This document shows positions 1-9,539 of a stretch of DNA of 64,000 bases, in pieces; the stretch's first letter is position 1, and the number at the start of each line of letters is the position of its first letter. The translations under genes were made by a program, and so were the position numbers. The notes under the pieces are model-generated. The model saw only the letters and a list, made by a program, of their open reading frames with translations. It was not told the DNA's origin and ran no database searches. This DNA comes from Arachnia rubra (GTDB taxonomy: Bacteria; Actinomycetota; Actinomycetes; Propionibacteriales; Propionibacteriaceae), in assembly GCF_019973735.1 (NCBI RefSeq), contig NZ_AP024463.1:2790001-2854000 (forward strand), read 5' to 3'.

Positions 1-1
1 G

Positions 2-1660
2 CTGTCCTACAGCCACCGTGCCGGGATCATCCATCGCGACATCAAACCGGCAAACGTGATGCTCACCCCCGCGGGAACGGTGAAGGTGATGGACTTCGGC
101 ATCGCCCGCGCCGTCGCCGACACCTCCGCGACGATGACGCAGACGGCCGCCGTGATCGGCACCGCCCAGTATCTGTCGCCGGAGCAGGCGCGCGGCGAGA
201 AGGTCGACCAGCGTTCGGACCTGTACTCGGTGGGCTGCTTGCTCTACGAGCTGCTGTGCTCGGAGCCGCCGTTCAAGGGGGACTCCCCCGTCTCCGTCGC
301 CTATCAGCACGTCCGGGAGACGCCCGTACCACCCAGCCAGCGTGACCCCGAGGTGACCCCGGCGATGGACGCCATCGCCTTGAAGGCGCTGGCCAAGTCG
401 CCTGCAGACCGCTACCAGGACGCCCGCGAGTTCCGCGAGGACATCCTGCGGGCCCTGAACGGGCAGCCGGTGATGGCAGCCTTCTCCTCCCCCACTGAGA
501 TGCCGACCACGGTGATGCCATCCTCCGCGCGGCGCGCCGCCCCGACCACCGCGATGCCAGCGGCGGCCGACAGCCCGGCGGATACCTCCGTGAACGGCGC
601 AGTGGACACCCTGGAGGATGAGGACCAGAAGAAGAAGCGCAAGAGGCTCGTGGTCACGCTCTCGGTCCTGGCCGGGCTGCTGGTGATCGCACTCGCCGCC
701 ACCGCCTACATGGTCTTCGCCAACCCCGCTCCCCGGCAGGTGACGGTGCCGAATGTCGTCGGGTCGGACCAGGCCACCGCGGAGAGCGCCCTGAAAGAGC
801 AGGGCTTCGCCTCGAAGGTGGAGAACGTCGAGTCCGACGACGCGAACAAAGGCAGGGTCACGGCAAGCGACCCGGCCTCCGGCACCCAGGCCGCGTTCGG
901 CAGCACGGTGACCTTGAAGGTCGGGCAGGGACCGACTCAGCTTGAGATTCCCTCCGATCTGAAGGGCAAGTCCTTCGACGACGCCAAGTCACAGCTCCAG
1001 AAAGCCGGTTTCACGGGCAAGATCACCAAAGAGGACATGAAACCGGCAGATGAGGCCGCCGATGCCGTGAAGGGGCAGGTGCAGGAGAGCGATCCCGTTC
1101 TAGGTCAGAAGGCCGCGCCCGACCACGACATCACCCTGAAAGTCGCGACGGGAACCTCCCCGGTGCCGGATTTCACCGGCAAGACCCTGGACGAGGCCCA
1201 GAGCCTGGCCACGAATGCGGGTTTCCAGGTGACGCTAAAGAGCTCGGAGGGCGAGACCAGCCAGCAGGATGCGGGGAAGGTCTTCAAACAGAGTCCCGAC
1301 GAGGGAACCGCCCTGGACCGCAAGACGGGGAAGATCACCGTCACCATTGCAAAGGCAGCCCCCACGACCGCCAAGGTGCCGAACATGATCGGCATGGATG
1401 AGAGCCAGGCACAGCAGGCATTCAAGAGCGCTGGTTTCTCCCGGCCACTGCGGATCAGGCAGGTCGAACAGCCCGGACAACAGACCTACGGCCGGGTGAG
1501 CGCCCAGAATTTCGATGCAGACACCGAGCTGCCCAGGAACACCGAAGATGTGGAGGTGACCATCCCGACCCAGCCGGCCCAGAACTCGCAGGAACCTACC
1601 CAGACACCGAGCCCATCACCGACACCCCTGCCATCCCCGCCGCCGTCGCCGAAGCGCTGA
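2..1660 (+). CDS. pknB: Serine/threonine protein kinase PknB with PASTA repeats (5' end outside window)
   Basis: The reading frame is open from the first bases, so the N-lobe lies outside the window. The visible part begins in the kinase C-lobe with the catalytic loop HRDIKPAN, followed by the DFG magnesium loop and YLSPEQ at the APE position. A low-complexity juxtamembrane stretch follows, then a basic KKKRKR stop-transfer segment, one transmembrane helix ([20 protein letters not shown]), and four extracellular PASTA repeats ending in a Pro/Ser-rich tail. PASTA kinases of this type sense muropeptides or lipid II and phosphorylate cell-wall and division proteins. The TrpG-family gene and crgA nearby match the usual actinobacterial pknB neighbourhood. 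Confidence 0.95.
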   Translation: MSYSHRAGIIHRDIKPANVMLTPAGTVKVMDFGIARAVADTSATMTQTAAVIGTAQYLSPEQARGEKVDQRSDLYSVGCLLYELLCSEPPFKGDSPVSVAYQHVRETPVPPSQRDPEVTPAMDAIALKALAKSPADRYQDAREFREDILRALNGQPVMAAFSSPTEMPTTVMPSSARRAAPTTAMPAAADSPADTSVNGAVDTLEDEDQKKKRKRLVVTLSVLAGLLVIALAATAYMVFANPAPRQVTVPNVVGSDQATAESALKEQGFASKVENVESDDANKGRVTASDPASGTQAAFGSTVTLKVGQGPTQLEIPSDLKGKSFDDAKSQLQKAGFTGKITKEDMKPADEAADAVKGQVQESDPVLGQKAAPDHDITLKVATGTSPVPDFTGKTLDEAQSLATNAGFQVTLKSSEGETSQQDAGKVFKQSPDEGTALDRKTGKITVTIAKAAPTTAKVPNMIGMDESQAQQAFKSAGFSRPLRIRQVEQPGQQTYGRVSAQNFDADTELPRNTEDVEVTIPTQPAQNSQEPTQTPSPSPTPLPSPPPSPKR

Positions 1661-1835
1661 CTGGTGGGGAGCACATCCAGGCACCACCCGCGGACATGCT
1701 CACGTGAGGCAAACGCTACCGTTCCCGGACATTTTTCGTCAGTCTCGTCGCGCTCTGTACAGAAACGATTGATTCCGGGTAGGGTCCACCAAAAGCGCAT
1801 CGATCCACAACGTAACTAAGGGAGGGTGATGGGTT

Positions 1836-1901
1836 GTGCGATACGTTGTCAGCGCTATTTTGGCTGCCGCGATCTTCTTCTCCGGCGTTACCCATGTCTG
1901 A
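1836..1901 (+). CDS. Possible 21-residue hydrophobic leader peptide
   Basis: A GTG at 1836 follows a GGGAGGG purine run and opens a 21-codon frame of mostly hydrophobic residues ending in TGA at 1899-1901. The stop overlaps the ATG of the next gene by 8 nt in another frame, an arrangement suited to translational coupling. It could equally be chance, or the displaced original N-terminus of the downstream membrane protein. No family is recognised. Confidence 0.25.
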   Translation: MRYVVSAILAAAIFFSGVTHV

Positions 1902-2250
1902 AGTTCAGTACCGAAACGTTGCGTTCGCTGTCGCCCTCAAGACGACGGTGATCGCCACGGTCCTGGTCATCCTGGGGCTTTCCGGTTGGGCTCCGTGGCT
2001 CCGGTTGATCGGTTCCGGGGTCGGGTTGGTGGTGGTCGCGGTGATTGCCTCCTGGTACACCGACCGACAGCAGAGGTTCTTGAGGCGTGGCGAGAGGATC
2101 GTCTTCTCGCTCGGTGTCGGCCTCGCTGTGTGTCTGCCGTTCATCGGGCACGAGCACTTCTGGTTCCTCGTCAGCCTGGGCGCCCTCGGTACGGTCATCT
2201 CAGCGGTCTGGGGAGAGTGGATCTCCCGACCTGCTGACCGCAACGCCTAA
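1894..2250 (+). CDS. Small hypothetical membrane protein (118 aa)
   Basis: Start taken at the ATG giving MSEVQYRN. The frame is open further upstream through a TTG at 1834, but that extension is not hydrophobic and looks non-coding. The protein has about four predicted transmembrane helices (LKTTVIATVLVILGL, LIGSGVGLVVVAVIA, IVFSLGVGLAVCLPF, FWFLVSLGALGTVIS) separated by short basic loops. I do not recognise a family. It lies between pknB and the convergent trpG-type gene and follows a good purine-rich ribosome binding region, so it is likely expressed. Confidence 0.6.
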   Translation: MSEVQYRNVAFAVALKTTVIATVLVILGLSGWAPWLRLIGSGVGLVVVAVIASWYTDRQQRFLRRGERIVFSLGVGLAVCLPFIGHEHFWFLVSLGALGTVISAVWGEWISRPADRNA

Positions 2251-2262
2251 GGCCCTTTCTTG

Positions 2263-2901
2263 CTAGGACAGCGCTGTGGTCGCCAAGGGGGCGAAACCCG
2301 CGGCGCGGGCTGGCGCGTCGGCGTCGCCGCAGGTCACCAGCCAGTTGGCGAGCATCTGGTAGCCGCCCTCGGTGAGCACCGACTCGGGATGGAACTGCAC
2401 GGCCTCCATCGGCCATTCACGGTGCTGGATCGCCATGATGACCCCAGACTCAGTGCGTGCCGTCACCTCCAGCTCAGCTGGCATGGTGTCCTCGACAGCG
2501 GCCAGCGAGTGGTAGCGGGTGGTGTTGATCGGCGACGGCAACCCGGCGAAGATTCCCTGGCCGTCGTGGAAGACCTGGGAGACCTTGCCGTGCAGTAGCT
2601 CGGTGGCGCGGCCGACGACGCCGCCGAGGGCCACCACCATCGCTTGGAGTCCGAGGCATACCCCGAACAGCGGCGTGCGCCCTCCGACCTGCCGGATGAC
2701 GTCGACGCACACCCCGGCGCGCTCCGGGGTGCCCGGCCCGGGTGAGAGCAGCACCCCGTCGAAGGCGTCCTCCCAGCCGGCTTCCGCGAACCTCGGGTCG
2801 TCGTTGCGCCACACCTGCGTGCTGGCCCCGATCTGGGCCAGGTAGGAGACGATGTTGTAGACGAACGAGTCGTAGTTGTCGATGACGAGGATGCGTGCCA
2901 C
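2263..2901 (-). CDS. trpG: Anthranilate/aminodeoxychorismate synthase glutamine amidotransferase subunit (TrpG/PabA family)
   Basis: Class I glutamine amidotransferase of 212 aa that supplies ammonia to a chorismate-using synthase. It begins ARILVIDNYDSFVYN. The oxyanion strand LSPGPGTP, the nucleophile elbow GVCLGLQA (Cys) and the His-Glu pair in VQFHPES are all present. The GTG at 2901 is chosen because the family starts directly at this strand; the longer upstream frame gives unrelated Arg/Pro-rich sequence. Actinobacteria often keep a trpG/pabA-like gene beside pknB and crgA. No synthase large subunit is nearby, so the choice between folate and tryptophan cannot be made here. Confidence 0.9.
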   Translation of the reverse strand: MARILVIDNYDSFVYNIVSYLAQIGASTQVWRNDDPRFAEAGWEDAFDGVLLSPGPGTPERAGVCVDVIRQVGGRTPLFGVCLGLQAMVVALGGVVGRATELLHGKVSQVFHDGQGIFAGLPSPINTTRYHSLAAVEDTMPAELEVTARTESGVIMAIQHREWPMEAVQFHPESVLTEGGYQMLANWLVTCGDADAPARAAGFAPLATTALS

Positions 2902-3193
2902 GGGCGCAATTCTGTCACGCGGAGGCGGCCGGCACGCTGCCCCACCCCTGTTATGGACCAACCGGCGACACGGGCCTGGTGAAATTTCCGCCACCTTGCG
3001 CATCGTGCCGGCACACCGCGATGTTGCTGTCCCTTGCCTTATCATTCCCCCATTGCCCGGCGATGCCCCGTCGAGGCGGCCGATCCCGCCCTGTAGCAGG
3101 TCCTCTACTGAAAACGGCTATGACCCCCCAAACACGTAGGTTTTCCTCTATGGTAGGTGGAAATGCAGTCCGTGAGGAAAGCTAAGGAGAACG

Positions 3194-4495
3194 ATGAAGT
3201 TCAAGTCCAAGGCAGTCGTGTTCATGGCGGCTGCCGCTCTGATTGCTCCGGGACTGGCGGCATGCTCGTCAGGTCCGGGGCAGCAGACCACGTTGACATG
3301 GTTCATCAACCCCGATAGTGGTGGGGCGTCGCCGACCGGCGGCGGGCAGGCGCAGCTGGCGGCCGAGTGTTCCGCGGCCTCGGGTGGTGAATACTCCATC
3401 AGGGTAGAGCAGCTGCCCAATGAGGCGTCGGACCAGCGGCAGCAGCTGATCCGCCGTCTCGCAGCTCACGACAGCGGGGTCGACATCATGAGCCTCGACC
3501 CGGTCGTCGTCCCCGAGTTCGCTGAGGCCGGCTATCTCGTCGACGTCCCCGAGCAGTACCGGCAGGACTTCACTGCGGACCGGGTCCAGGGTGCGCTGGA
3601 TGCCTCGCACTGGAAAGGGAAACTGGTCGCAGCACCGTTCTGGGCCAACACCCAGCTGCTGTGGTACCGCAAGTCCGTCGCCGAGAAGGCCGGGCTCGAC
3701 ATGAGCGGTCCCGTCACCTTCGACCAGGTCATCGCCGCCGCTCAGGCCACGGGCAAGGACATCGCGCTGCAGGCCAAACGCTACGAGGGCTACACCGTCT
3801 TCATCAATGCGCTCGTGGCCAGCGCCGGCGGATCGATCATCGAGAACGAGGGGGCGGCCGCCGCCGACACCCAGCTGGGGCTCGACACGCCAGCCGGCAA
3901 GCGGGCCGCGACGCTGATCTCCAGCCTCGCCCGGTCCGGGGCCGTCGGGCCGGCGCTGTCGTCGATGAACGAGACCAACGCGCTCAACATGTTCCAGGAC
4001 GAGAGCACCTCGGGGTTCATGCTGAACTGGCCCTACGTCTACGCGGCCATGAAGGGCAACGACGTGCCGTTCATGGACGACATAGCCTGGACGACCTATC
4101 CCCGGGTGGATGCGGATAAACAGTCGGCTCCCCCATTCGGCGGGATCGAGCTCGGGGTGAACTCGGCCTCCCAGAAACCGGACCTGGCGTGGAAGGCGAT
4201 CCAGTGCATCACGACCGAGGACCATCAGAAGGCCTACATGATGGGGACCGGCAACCCTGCGTCCCGGGCCGCGGTCTTCGAGAACGCCGAGATACGTGAG
4301 CAGTTCCCGATGGCCGACGCCATCAAGGACTCCCTCAACGCGGCGGTGCAGCGCCCCCGGACCGCCTACTACGGCGACCTCTCGACGGCCATCCAGCGCA
4401 CCTGGTCGCCGCCGGAGGCCGTGGACCCGGAGCGGACACCCCGCGAGTCCACCGAGCTGATCATGAAGGTTCTCAAGGGGGAGGCCCTGCTGTGA
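3194..4495 (+). CDS. lpqY: Sugar ABC transporter substrate-binding lipoprotein, LpqY-like
   Basis: A 433-aa lipoprotein with signal peptide and lipobox LAAC near residue 24, preceded by an AAGGAGA ribosome binding site. It is a family 1 extracellular solute-binding protein. EFAEAGYLV, the TNTQLLWYR segment, the SAGGS loop and the NWPYVYA segment recall mycobacterial LpqY from memory. It heads a four-gene operon: the next gene overlaps by 4 nt. LpqY delivers trehalose to SugABC in mycobacteria. Trehalose as substrate is inference here; a maltose/maltodextrin-type sugar remains possible. Confidence 0.85.
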   Translation: MKFKSKAVVFMAAAALIAPGLAACSSGPGQQTTLTWFINPDSGGASPTGGGQAQLAAECSAASGGEYSIRVEQLPNEASDQRQQLIRRLAAHDSGVDIMSLDPVVVPEFAEAGYLVDVPEQYRQDFTADRVQGALDASHWKGKLVAAPFWANTQLLWYRKSVAEKAGLDMSGPVTFDQVIAAAQATGKDIALQAKRYEGYTVFINALVASAGGSIIENEGAAAADTQLGLDTPAGKRAATLISSLARSGAVGPALSSMNETNALNMFQDESTSGFMLNWPYVYAAMKGNDVPFMDDIAWTTYPRVDADKQSAPPFGGIELGVNSASQKPDLAWKAIQCITTEDHQKAYMMGTGNPASRAAVFENAEIREQFPMADAIKDSLNAAVQRPRTAYYGDLSTAIQRTWSPPEAVDPERTPRESTELIMKVLKGEALL

Positions 4496-5424
4496 GCGCC
4501 ACCACGACCCGTAGCGGCAGGCCACGGCTGTCAGACCGCGCGAAAGAGGAACGCAGGCTCGGCTGGAAGCTGGCCGGACCAGCCTTCGTGATCATGATCC
4601 TGGTGACCTTCTACCCGATCCTCCAGGCCGTCTACACCTCACTGTTCCAGTACCGGCTCACCGACCCGGGCAGCAGGCAGTTCGTGCTGTTCGAGAACTA
4701 CCTGATCGTCCTGCGCGACCCGCTGTGGTGGCAGGCGTTCGGGACCACGGCTCTGATCACCGTGATCACGGTAGTGGTCGAGCTCGTCCTCGGGTTCCTG
4801 ATCGCCCTGGCGATGGCCAAGGTCCTCGACGGGCGCGGGCTGCTGCGCACCATCGTGCTGATCCCGTATTCAATCATCACCGTGGTCTCGGCGTTCTCCT
4901 GGCTCTACGCCTTCGCCACCGACACCGGATTCGTCGATCCGCTGCTGAACAGCCTGACCTTCGGGATCTTCCCGAAGGACTTCGACTGGTTCGGCGACTT
5001 CTGGGCCTCCATGGTGCCGATCTGCGTATCCGAGATCTGGAAGACCACCCCCTTCATGTCGCTGCTGCTGCTGGCCGGCCTGACCCAGATCGACTCGGCC
5101 ATGGAGGAGGCCGCGATCGTCGACGGCGCCACCTGGGGCGAGCGGATGCGGCGCGTGGTGCTGCCGAACATGAAGTCGGCGATCATGGTGGCGCTGCTGT
5201 TCCGCACCCTCGACGCCTTCCGCATCTTCGACAACATCTTCATCATGACCGGCGGCAGCCACGACACGGCCTCGCTGTCGCTGGTCGCCTACAACCAGAC
5301 CATCTCGCGCACAGAGGTCGGACTCGGCTCCGCGGTCTCGGTGCTGCTGTTCCTGTGCGTGGTCGTCATCGCGGTGATCTTCGTCAGGGGCTTCCGCGTC
5401 GATCTCGCCCAGGGAAGGAGGTGA
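4492..5424 (+). CDS. sugA: Sugar ABC transporter permease, SugA/MalF-like
   Basis: A 310-aa inner-membrane permease with six predicted helices. The GTG start overlaps the lpqY stop (GTGA). The cytoplasmic EAA loop, [21 protein letters not shown], couples to the ATPase. Stretches such as [17 protein letters not shown] and [17 protein letters not shown] are nearly those of mycobacterial SugA as I remember it. It should pair with the following permease to form the transmembrane channel of the importer. Confidence 0.88.
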   Translation: MSATTTRSGRPRLSDRAKEERRLGWKLAGPAFVIMILVTFYPILQAVYTSLFQYRLTDPGSRQFVLFENYLIVLRDPLWWQAFGTTALITVITVVVELVLGFLIALAMAKVLDGRGLLRTIVLIPYSIITVVSAFSWLYAFATDTGFVDPLLNSLTFGIFPKDFDWFGDFWASMVPICVSEIWKTTPFMSLLLLAGLTQIDSAMEEAAIVDGATWGERMRRVVLPNMKSAIMVALLFRTLDAFRIFDNIFIMTGGSHDTASLSLVAYNQTISRTEVGLGSAVSVLLFLCVVVIAVIFVRGFRVDLAQGRR

Positions 5425-5431
5425 GGCGGGT

Positions 5432-6274
5432 ATGACTCGCGAAATCACCATTGGACAGCGACTCTGGCAGATCGCCGGCAGCATCGCGATCATCATCTAC
5501 ACGATCGTTCCGCTGCTGTGGATCGTGAACCTGTCGCTCAAACCGGGATCCGAGCGGGCCGACGGCAATTTCTGGCCAGTCCACCCCACCCTGGAGAACT
5601 ACGAGCTGATCTTCACCGGAGGCGCCCGGGATCTGTTCCTGCCCGCGCTGTTCAACTCCGCGCTGGTCACGGTCATCGCGACGATCATCGCTGTGATCCT
5701 GGCTACCTTCTGCGCCTACGCGATCGCCCGGCTCGACTTCCCCGGCAAGCGGCTCATCCTCGGCACGGCGCTCACGGTGTCCTTCTTCCCCGTGATCTCA
5801 CTGGTCACCCCCCTATTCGACCTGTGGCGCCAGATCCACCTGTTCGACACCATCCCAGGCCTGGTGCTGCCCTATCTGGTCCTGACGCTGCCGCTGTCGA
5901 TCTGGACCCTGTCGGCCTTCTTCCAGCAGATCCCGTGGGAGATGGAGCAGGCCGCGCAGGTGGACGGCGCCAGCAGCTGGGAAGCCTTCCGCAAGGTGAT
6001 CGTGCCGCTGGCCGCACCTGGGGTGTTCACCACCGCGATCATCGCCTTCTTCACGGCGTGGAACGACTTCGTCTTCGCGATCTCACTGACCAGCGACAAA
6101 GCCCGCACCGTTCCCGCGGCGCTAGCCTTCTTCACCGGCGCCAGCCAGTTTGAGTCGCCCACCGGCGCTATCTGCGCCGCGGGCGTCGTGGTGACGGTGC
6201 CCGTGGTCGTTCTCGTCCTCATCTTCCAGCGCCGCATCGTCTCCGGCCTCACCTCTGGTGCCGTCAAGGGCTGA
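5432..6274 (+). CDS. sugB: Sugar ABC transporter permease, SugB/MalG-like
   Basis: A 280-aa MalG-type permease beginning 7 nt after sugA, with the AAGGAGG ribosome binding site lying at the very end of sugA. It has six predicted helices and the EAA loop [21 protein letters not shown]. NPx-type features of MalG ([11 protein letters not shown] after the first helix, ending in a periplasmic loop) are present. It forms the second half of the importer channel with SugA. Confidence 0.88.
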   Translation: MTREITIGQRLWQIAGSIAIIIYTIVPLLWIVNLSLKPGSERADGNFWPVHPTLENYELIFTGGARDLFLPALFNSALVTVIATIIAVILATFCAYAIARLDFPGKRLILGTALTVSFFPVISLVTPLFDLWRQIHLFDTIPGLVLPYLVLTLPLSIWTLSAFFQQIPWEMEQAAQVDGASSWEAFRKVIVPLAAPGVFTTAIIAFFTAWNDFVFAISLTSDKARTVPAALAFFTGASQFESPTGAICAAGVVVTVPVVVLVLIFQRRIVSGLTSGAVKG

Positions 6275-6299
6275 ACCCCGACTAGGAGAGCAAACAGTT

Positions 6300-7532
6300 A
6301 TGGCCAACATCACCCTCAAGCACATCGTCAAGGAGTACGGCGACGGTTTCAAAGCCGTCAATGACATCAGCCTGGACATCGCCGACGGCGAGTTCATGAT
6401 CTTCGTCGGCCCATCGGGCTGCGGTAAGTCGACGACCCTGCGGATGATCGTGGGGCTGGAGGACATCACCTCCGGCGAGCTGCAGATCGACGGGCAGCGG
6501 GTCAACGACCTCGCCCCCAAGGACCGCAACCTCGCCATGGTCTTCCAGAACTATGCCCTATACCCGCACCTAACCGTCCGGGAGAACATCGCCTTCCCGC
6601 TGCGGCTCAACCGCAACAAGGTCGACGAGGAGGAGATCCGCCGCCGCGTCGACCAGGCCGCCGACCTGCTGGAGCTCAACGAGCACCTGGAACGCAAACC
6701 GGCGAACCTGTCGGGTGGCCAGCGGCAGCGCGTCGCGATGGGCCGCGCGATCGTCCGGGAGGCCGACGCGTTCCTCTTCGACGAGCCGCTCAGCAACCTC
6801 GACGCCAAGCTGCGCGGCCAGATGCGCACCGAGATCGCCCGGCTGCAGCGCCGGCTGGGCATCACGACGATCTACGTCACCCACGACCAGACCGAGGCCA
6901 TGACCCTGGGCGACCGGGTCGCCGTGCTGAAACGCGGGCTGCTGCAGCAGTGCGCCTCGCCGCGGGAGCTGTATGAGGAGCCGGCGAACCTGTTCGTCGC
7001 CGGGTTCATCGGGTCACCGCCCATGAACTTCCTCCCCGCCACGGTCCACGAGGACCACCTGGAGCTCCCGATGGTCAACGCACCCATCCCGGAGAGCGCC
7101 CGTGAGGAGCTGGCGGGCAAGAAGGTCGTCATCGTCGGCCTACGTCCTGAGCACATCAAGGACGCCGACGCCACCCCACCACCCGAGGACGCGGTGTCCT
7201 TCACGTCGGTCGTCGACGTCACCGAGTGGCTCGGCAACGAGCAGTACGCCTATGTCCCGTTCCAGTCCGACCCCTCGGTGCAGAGCACCCTGGAGGAGCT
7301 GGACCGGGACCTCGACGGCGAGGGCATGCGCACGCAGTTCGTCGTCAACCTCGACCCCAGGTCCCAGATCCTGGAGGGCGAGGAGGCCGATCTGTACTTC
7401 ATGCCGGAGTCCATGATGGTCTTCGACCCCGAGTCCGGCCGCAACCTGACCCGGGACGAGGCGAACGCCAAGCGCATCGCCGAACGCTCGGAGGCCGCGA
7501 GGAAGCGCGCCCTGGAACGGGCAAAGGACTAG
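6300..7532 (+). CDS. sugC: Sugar ABC transporter ATPase, SugC/MsmX/UgpC-like
   Basis: A 410-aa MalK-type ATPase. The ATG at 6300 follows an AGGAG site; the open frame upstream lies within sugB. Walker A is GPSGCGKST, the signature is LSGGQRQRVAMGRA, Walker B is AFLFDEPLSNLDA, and the switch His is in YVTHDQTEA. The C-terminal third is an OB-fold regulatory domain (GLRPEHIKDA onward) typical of sugar importers, ending in a charged helix. It powers import by the LpqY-SugAB complex. A hairpin terminator follows. Confidence 0.9.
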   Translation: MANITLKHIVKEYGDGFKAVNDISLDIADGEFMIFVGPSGCGKSTTLRMIVGLEDITSGELQIDGQRVNDLAPKDRNLAMVFQNYALYPHLTVRENIAFPLRLNRNKVDEEEIRRRVDQAADLLELNEHLERKPANLSGGQRQRVAMGRAIVREADAFLFDEPLSNLDAKLRGQMRTEIARLQRRLGITTIYVTHDQTEAMTLGDRVAVLKRGLLQQCASPRELYEEPANLFVAGFIGSPPMNFLPATVHEDHLELPMVNAPIPESAREELAGKKVVIVGLRPEHIKDADATPPPEDAVSFTSVVDVTEWLGNEQYAYVPFQSDPSVQSTLEELDRDLDGEGMRTQFVVNLDPRSQILEGEEADLYFMPESMMVFDPESGRNLTRDEANAKRIAERSEAARKRALERAKD

Positions 7533-7549
7533 CGCCCCGCCATAGCGAA

Positions 7550-7590
7550 CGCCCAGCCTGCCAGTTCACCCAGCGGGCTGGGCGCTTTTC
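7550..7590 (+). terminator. Rho-independent terminator after sugC
   Basis: An 8-bp stem CGCCCAGC/GCTGGGCG closes a loop of about 19 nt and is followed directly by CTTTTC. It begins 17 nt after the sugC stop, so it probably ends the lpqY-sugABC transcript. Confidence 0.7.
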
Positions 7591-7693
7591 GCTGGCCCTA
7601 TCGCCGTTTCGCTGGCTCTATTCGCATTTGCTGGCGTCACAGCACAGGCAAACGTGAATAAGGCCAGCAAACCCAGATCAGGACCAGCAAACC
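7588..7693. repeat. Cluster of about five short TTTGCTGGCCCTAT-like repeats, direct and inverted
   Basis: Between the convergent sugC and DUF881 genes, TTCGCTGGCCCTAT-like units occur at 7588, 7608 and 7627 in direct orientation. Inverted units lie at 7656 (GAATAAGGCCAGCAAAC) and 7676 (GATCAGGACCAGCAAACC). Several alternative hairpins are possible, so it may act as a bidirectional terminator. Confidence 0.5.
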
Positions 7694-7712
7694 GGACTGC
7701 TGGAAGGGGCCG

Positions 7713-8480
7713 CTAGCTGCGCTTGGCGTGGGTCACTCTCAAGGCGCCCTGGAAGGCGGGAAGCGACAGGGACGACTCTTTGGCCACGCTGTATCCCAGG
7801 CCGTAGGCGTCGGCGTACTGCCGGTAAACGATCAACGCCCGGGAGGACTCCAGGGCGGTGCTCATCCGGTCGCCGGGGCCGATGGCCTCTATGACGTAGG
7901 GCGGGGCGTAGGGAATGCCGTGCAGGATCACGGAGTTGCCGACGCATTTGATCCCGGAGGTGGAGATGATCCGCTGCCCCTGGATGCTGACTGCCTCCGC
8001 TCCGCCCTTCCAGAGGGCGTTCACGACAGCCTGGATGTCCTGCTGGTGCACCACCAGGGCGTCGTCGTCGACTCCCGCGGGTTTCACGTCGGCGGGGGCG
8101 TCGGTGAGCGTCACGCGCAGGCCGGGACCGGCGACGGCGGTCGTCGAGGCCTGTTCCGCCGCTGTCCTCTGCTGCTGCTCCAGTTCCGGGGACGCGCCCT
8201 GCTGATGTCCGAGGGCGTCCAGCTCGGACCGGACCTTGCTGACGTCGCGGCTCAGTTGCTCGTTGCGCTGCGCCTGCGTTGCGATCAAGCCGCGCAGCGA
8301 GGTGTTGCGGTCGGAGCGCAGGTCGGTGCCGCGGGCGGCGAACGCAGAGGCGGTGAGCATCGTCCCGGCCAGGATGCAGATCACCCCTGTGCCGACCCGG
8401 CCCCGCAGACTCCGGGGCTGCCCTTCACCGCGGGGACGCCTGATGCGCCTCAGGAGACGGAGCAGTCGACCGTTTTTCAT
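7713..8480 (-). CDS. DUF881 family protein
   Basis: A 255-aa protein with a basic cytoplasmic N-terminus rich in Arg, one transmembrane helix (VGTGVICILAGTMLTASAFAA), a coiled-coil stretch around residues 55-110, then the DUF881 domain. Typical features are GLRVTLTDAP, QDIQAVVNALWKGGAEAVSIQGQRI and GIPYAPPYVIEAIG. DUF881 proteins are commonly encoded beside crgA in actinobacteria, and here the gene is divergent from crgA. The function is unknown; a role at the cell envelope or division site is inferred only from context. Confidence 0.88.
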   Translation of the reverse strand: MKNGRLLRLLRRIRRPRGEGQPRSLRGRVGTGVICILAGTMLTASAFAARGTDLRSDRNTSLRGLIATQAQRNEQLSRDVSKVRSELDALGHQQGASPELEQQQRTAAEQASTTAVAGPGLRVTLTDAPADVKPAGVDDDALVVHQQDIQAVVNALWKGGAEAVSIQGQRIISTSGIKCVGNSVILHGIPYAPPYVIEAIGPGDRMSTALESSRALIVYRQYADAYGLGYSVAKESSLSLPAFQGALRVTHAKRS

Positions 8481-8572
8481 GGGCCAACCCTACGCGGCCC
8501 GCGGCACCGGATGTGTTCCCACCCGTGTGACTCCACTACCCTTGGCACGAGGAGATTGAAAGGAGGGGCGCG

Positions 8573-8869
8573 GTGCCCGAGTCCAAGGTGCGCAAGGAAG
8601 CCAAGAGCAAGACGCGCAAAGAGCAGGCCGAGGAGCTAGCGAAGACTCGCAAGGAGCGTAAGGAGCGCAAGCGCATCGCCGGTGGGACGGAACGCCGGTG
8701 GGTGCCGTGGCTCTTTTGCACCGTCGGGCTGCTGGGTGTGATGTGGATGGTGACCTGGAATCTGGCTGGCACCTACATCGGTTTCATGCGGTCGCTGGGC
8801 GAATGGAACATTCTGATCGCCCTCGGGTTGATCATCTCGTCGTTCATGCTGGCGACGTTCTGGAAGTGA
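8573..8869 (+). CDS. crgA: Cell division protein CrgA
   Basis: A 98-aa protein with a highly charged Lys/Glu/Arg N-terminus of about 45 residues and two transmembrane helices (WLFCTVGLLGVMWMVTW and NILIALGLIISSFMLATFW), the CrgA plan. CrgA interacts with FtsZ-ring and peptidoglycan synthesis proteins at the septum in actinobacteria. The GTG start follows an AAAGGAGGGG site. The HAD-family gene begins 4 nt after the stop and is probably cotranscribed. Confidence 0.92.
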   Translation: MPESKVRKEAKSKTRKEQAEELAKTRKERKERKRIAGGTERRWVPWLFCTVGLLGVMWMVTWNLAGTYIGFMRSLGEWNILIALGLIISSFMLATFWK

Positions 8870-8873
8870 CCTG

Positions 8874-9539
8874 ATGGGCTGGCAGCACGTCGTCGGTTCG
8901 TTCGACGCCGTGATCTTGGACCATGACGGCACCATCGTTGACTCACACGCGGCCATGCTCCGCGCCTACGCCACCTGGGCTGAGGAGTTCGACGTCGACC
9001 TGGAGAAGCTTCCCACGTATCTGGGCATGCCCAGCAGGGCCTTGACGAAGGCGCTGGTCGCGGAGGACCGCTGGTCGGCTGCGGCGATTCGCATCGAGGA
9101 GTTGGAGGTCACCGACACCGCGGGGGTTGCGGCCATGCCGGGTGCCGCGGAGACGCTGCGCGTGCTGCCCGCCGGCGCGGTGGCGGTTGCGACGTCCTGC
9201 ACGCGGCGTCTGCTCGATGCCCGGATGGCTGCGGCGGGCCTGCCGCTGCCCCGAGTGGTCGTCACCCGCGACCAGGTGGCCAACGGCAAACCCGCTCCTG
9301 ACTCCTTCCTGCTGGCCGCCGAACAACTCGGCGTGGAGCCGTCGCGGGCTCTCGTGGTGGAGGATTCGCTCGCCGGGATCGCAGCCGCCCGGGCCGGCGG
9401 CTTCCCCGTCCTCGGGATCCTCAGCACCCACTCCCCCGATGTCCTGCACGCCGACGTGCACGTGCCAGACCTGTCCCAGGTGACGTGGGAGGTCACGCAC
9501 GACGGCATCCGGGCCGTGGTCGCCTGGGGTAGCGACTGA
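8874..9539 (+). CDS. HAD-family hydrolase, phosphoglycolate phosphatase-like
   Basis: A 221-aa haloacid-dehalogenase phosphatase. Motif I is LDHDGTIVDS (Asp16 and Asp18), motif II is AVATSCTRR, the motif III Lys lies in NGKPAPDSF, and motif IV is VVEDSLAGIAAARAGG. A helical cap domain sits between motifs I and II. This is the Gph/beta-phosphoglucomutase subgroup, whose substrate cannot be read from sequence. It lies 4 nt after crgA without its own clear Shine-Dalgarno site, which suggests coupled translation. Confidence 0.85.
   Translation: MGWQHVVGSFDAVILDHDGTIVDSHAAMLRAYATWAEEFDVDLEKLPTYLGMPSRALTKALVAEDRWSAAAIRIEELEVTDTAGVAAMPGAAETLRVLPAGAVAVATSCTRRLLDARMAAAGLPLPRVVVTRDQVANGKPAPDSFLLAAEQLGVEPSRALVVEDSLAGIAAARAGGFPVLGILSTHSPDVLHADVHVPDLSQVTWEVTHDGIRAVVAWGSD

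Noticed and set aside
2876..3185. Plus-strand frames of 87-96 codons between trpG and lpqY
   Set aside because: Pro/Arg/His-rich, overlapping the trpG start and the lpqY upstream region, without ribosome binding sites. The region is more likely promoter DNA for both divergent genes.
3269..4525. 418-codon minus-strand frame opposite the LpqY-like gene
   Set aside because: Antisense shadow; the plus-strand lipoprotein has a signal, lipobox, family motifs and operon overlaps.
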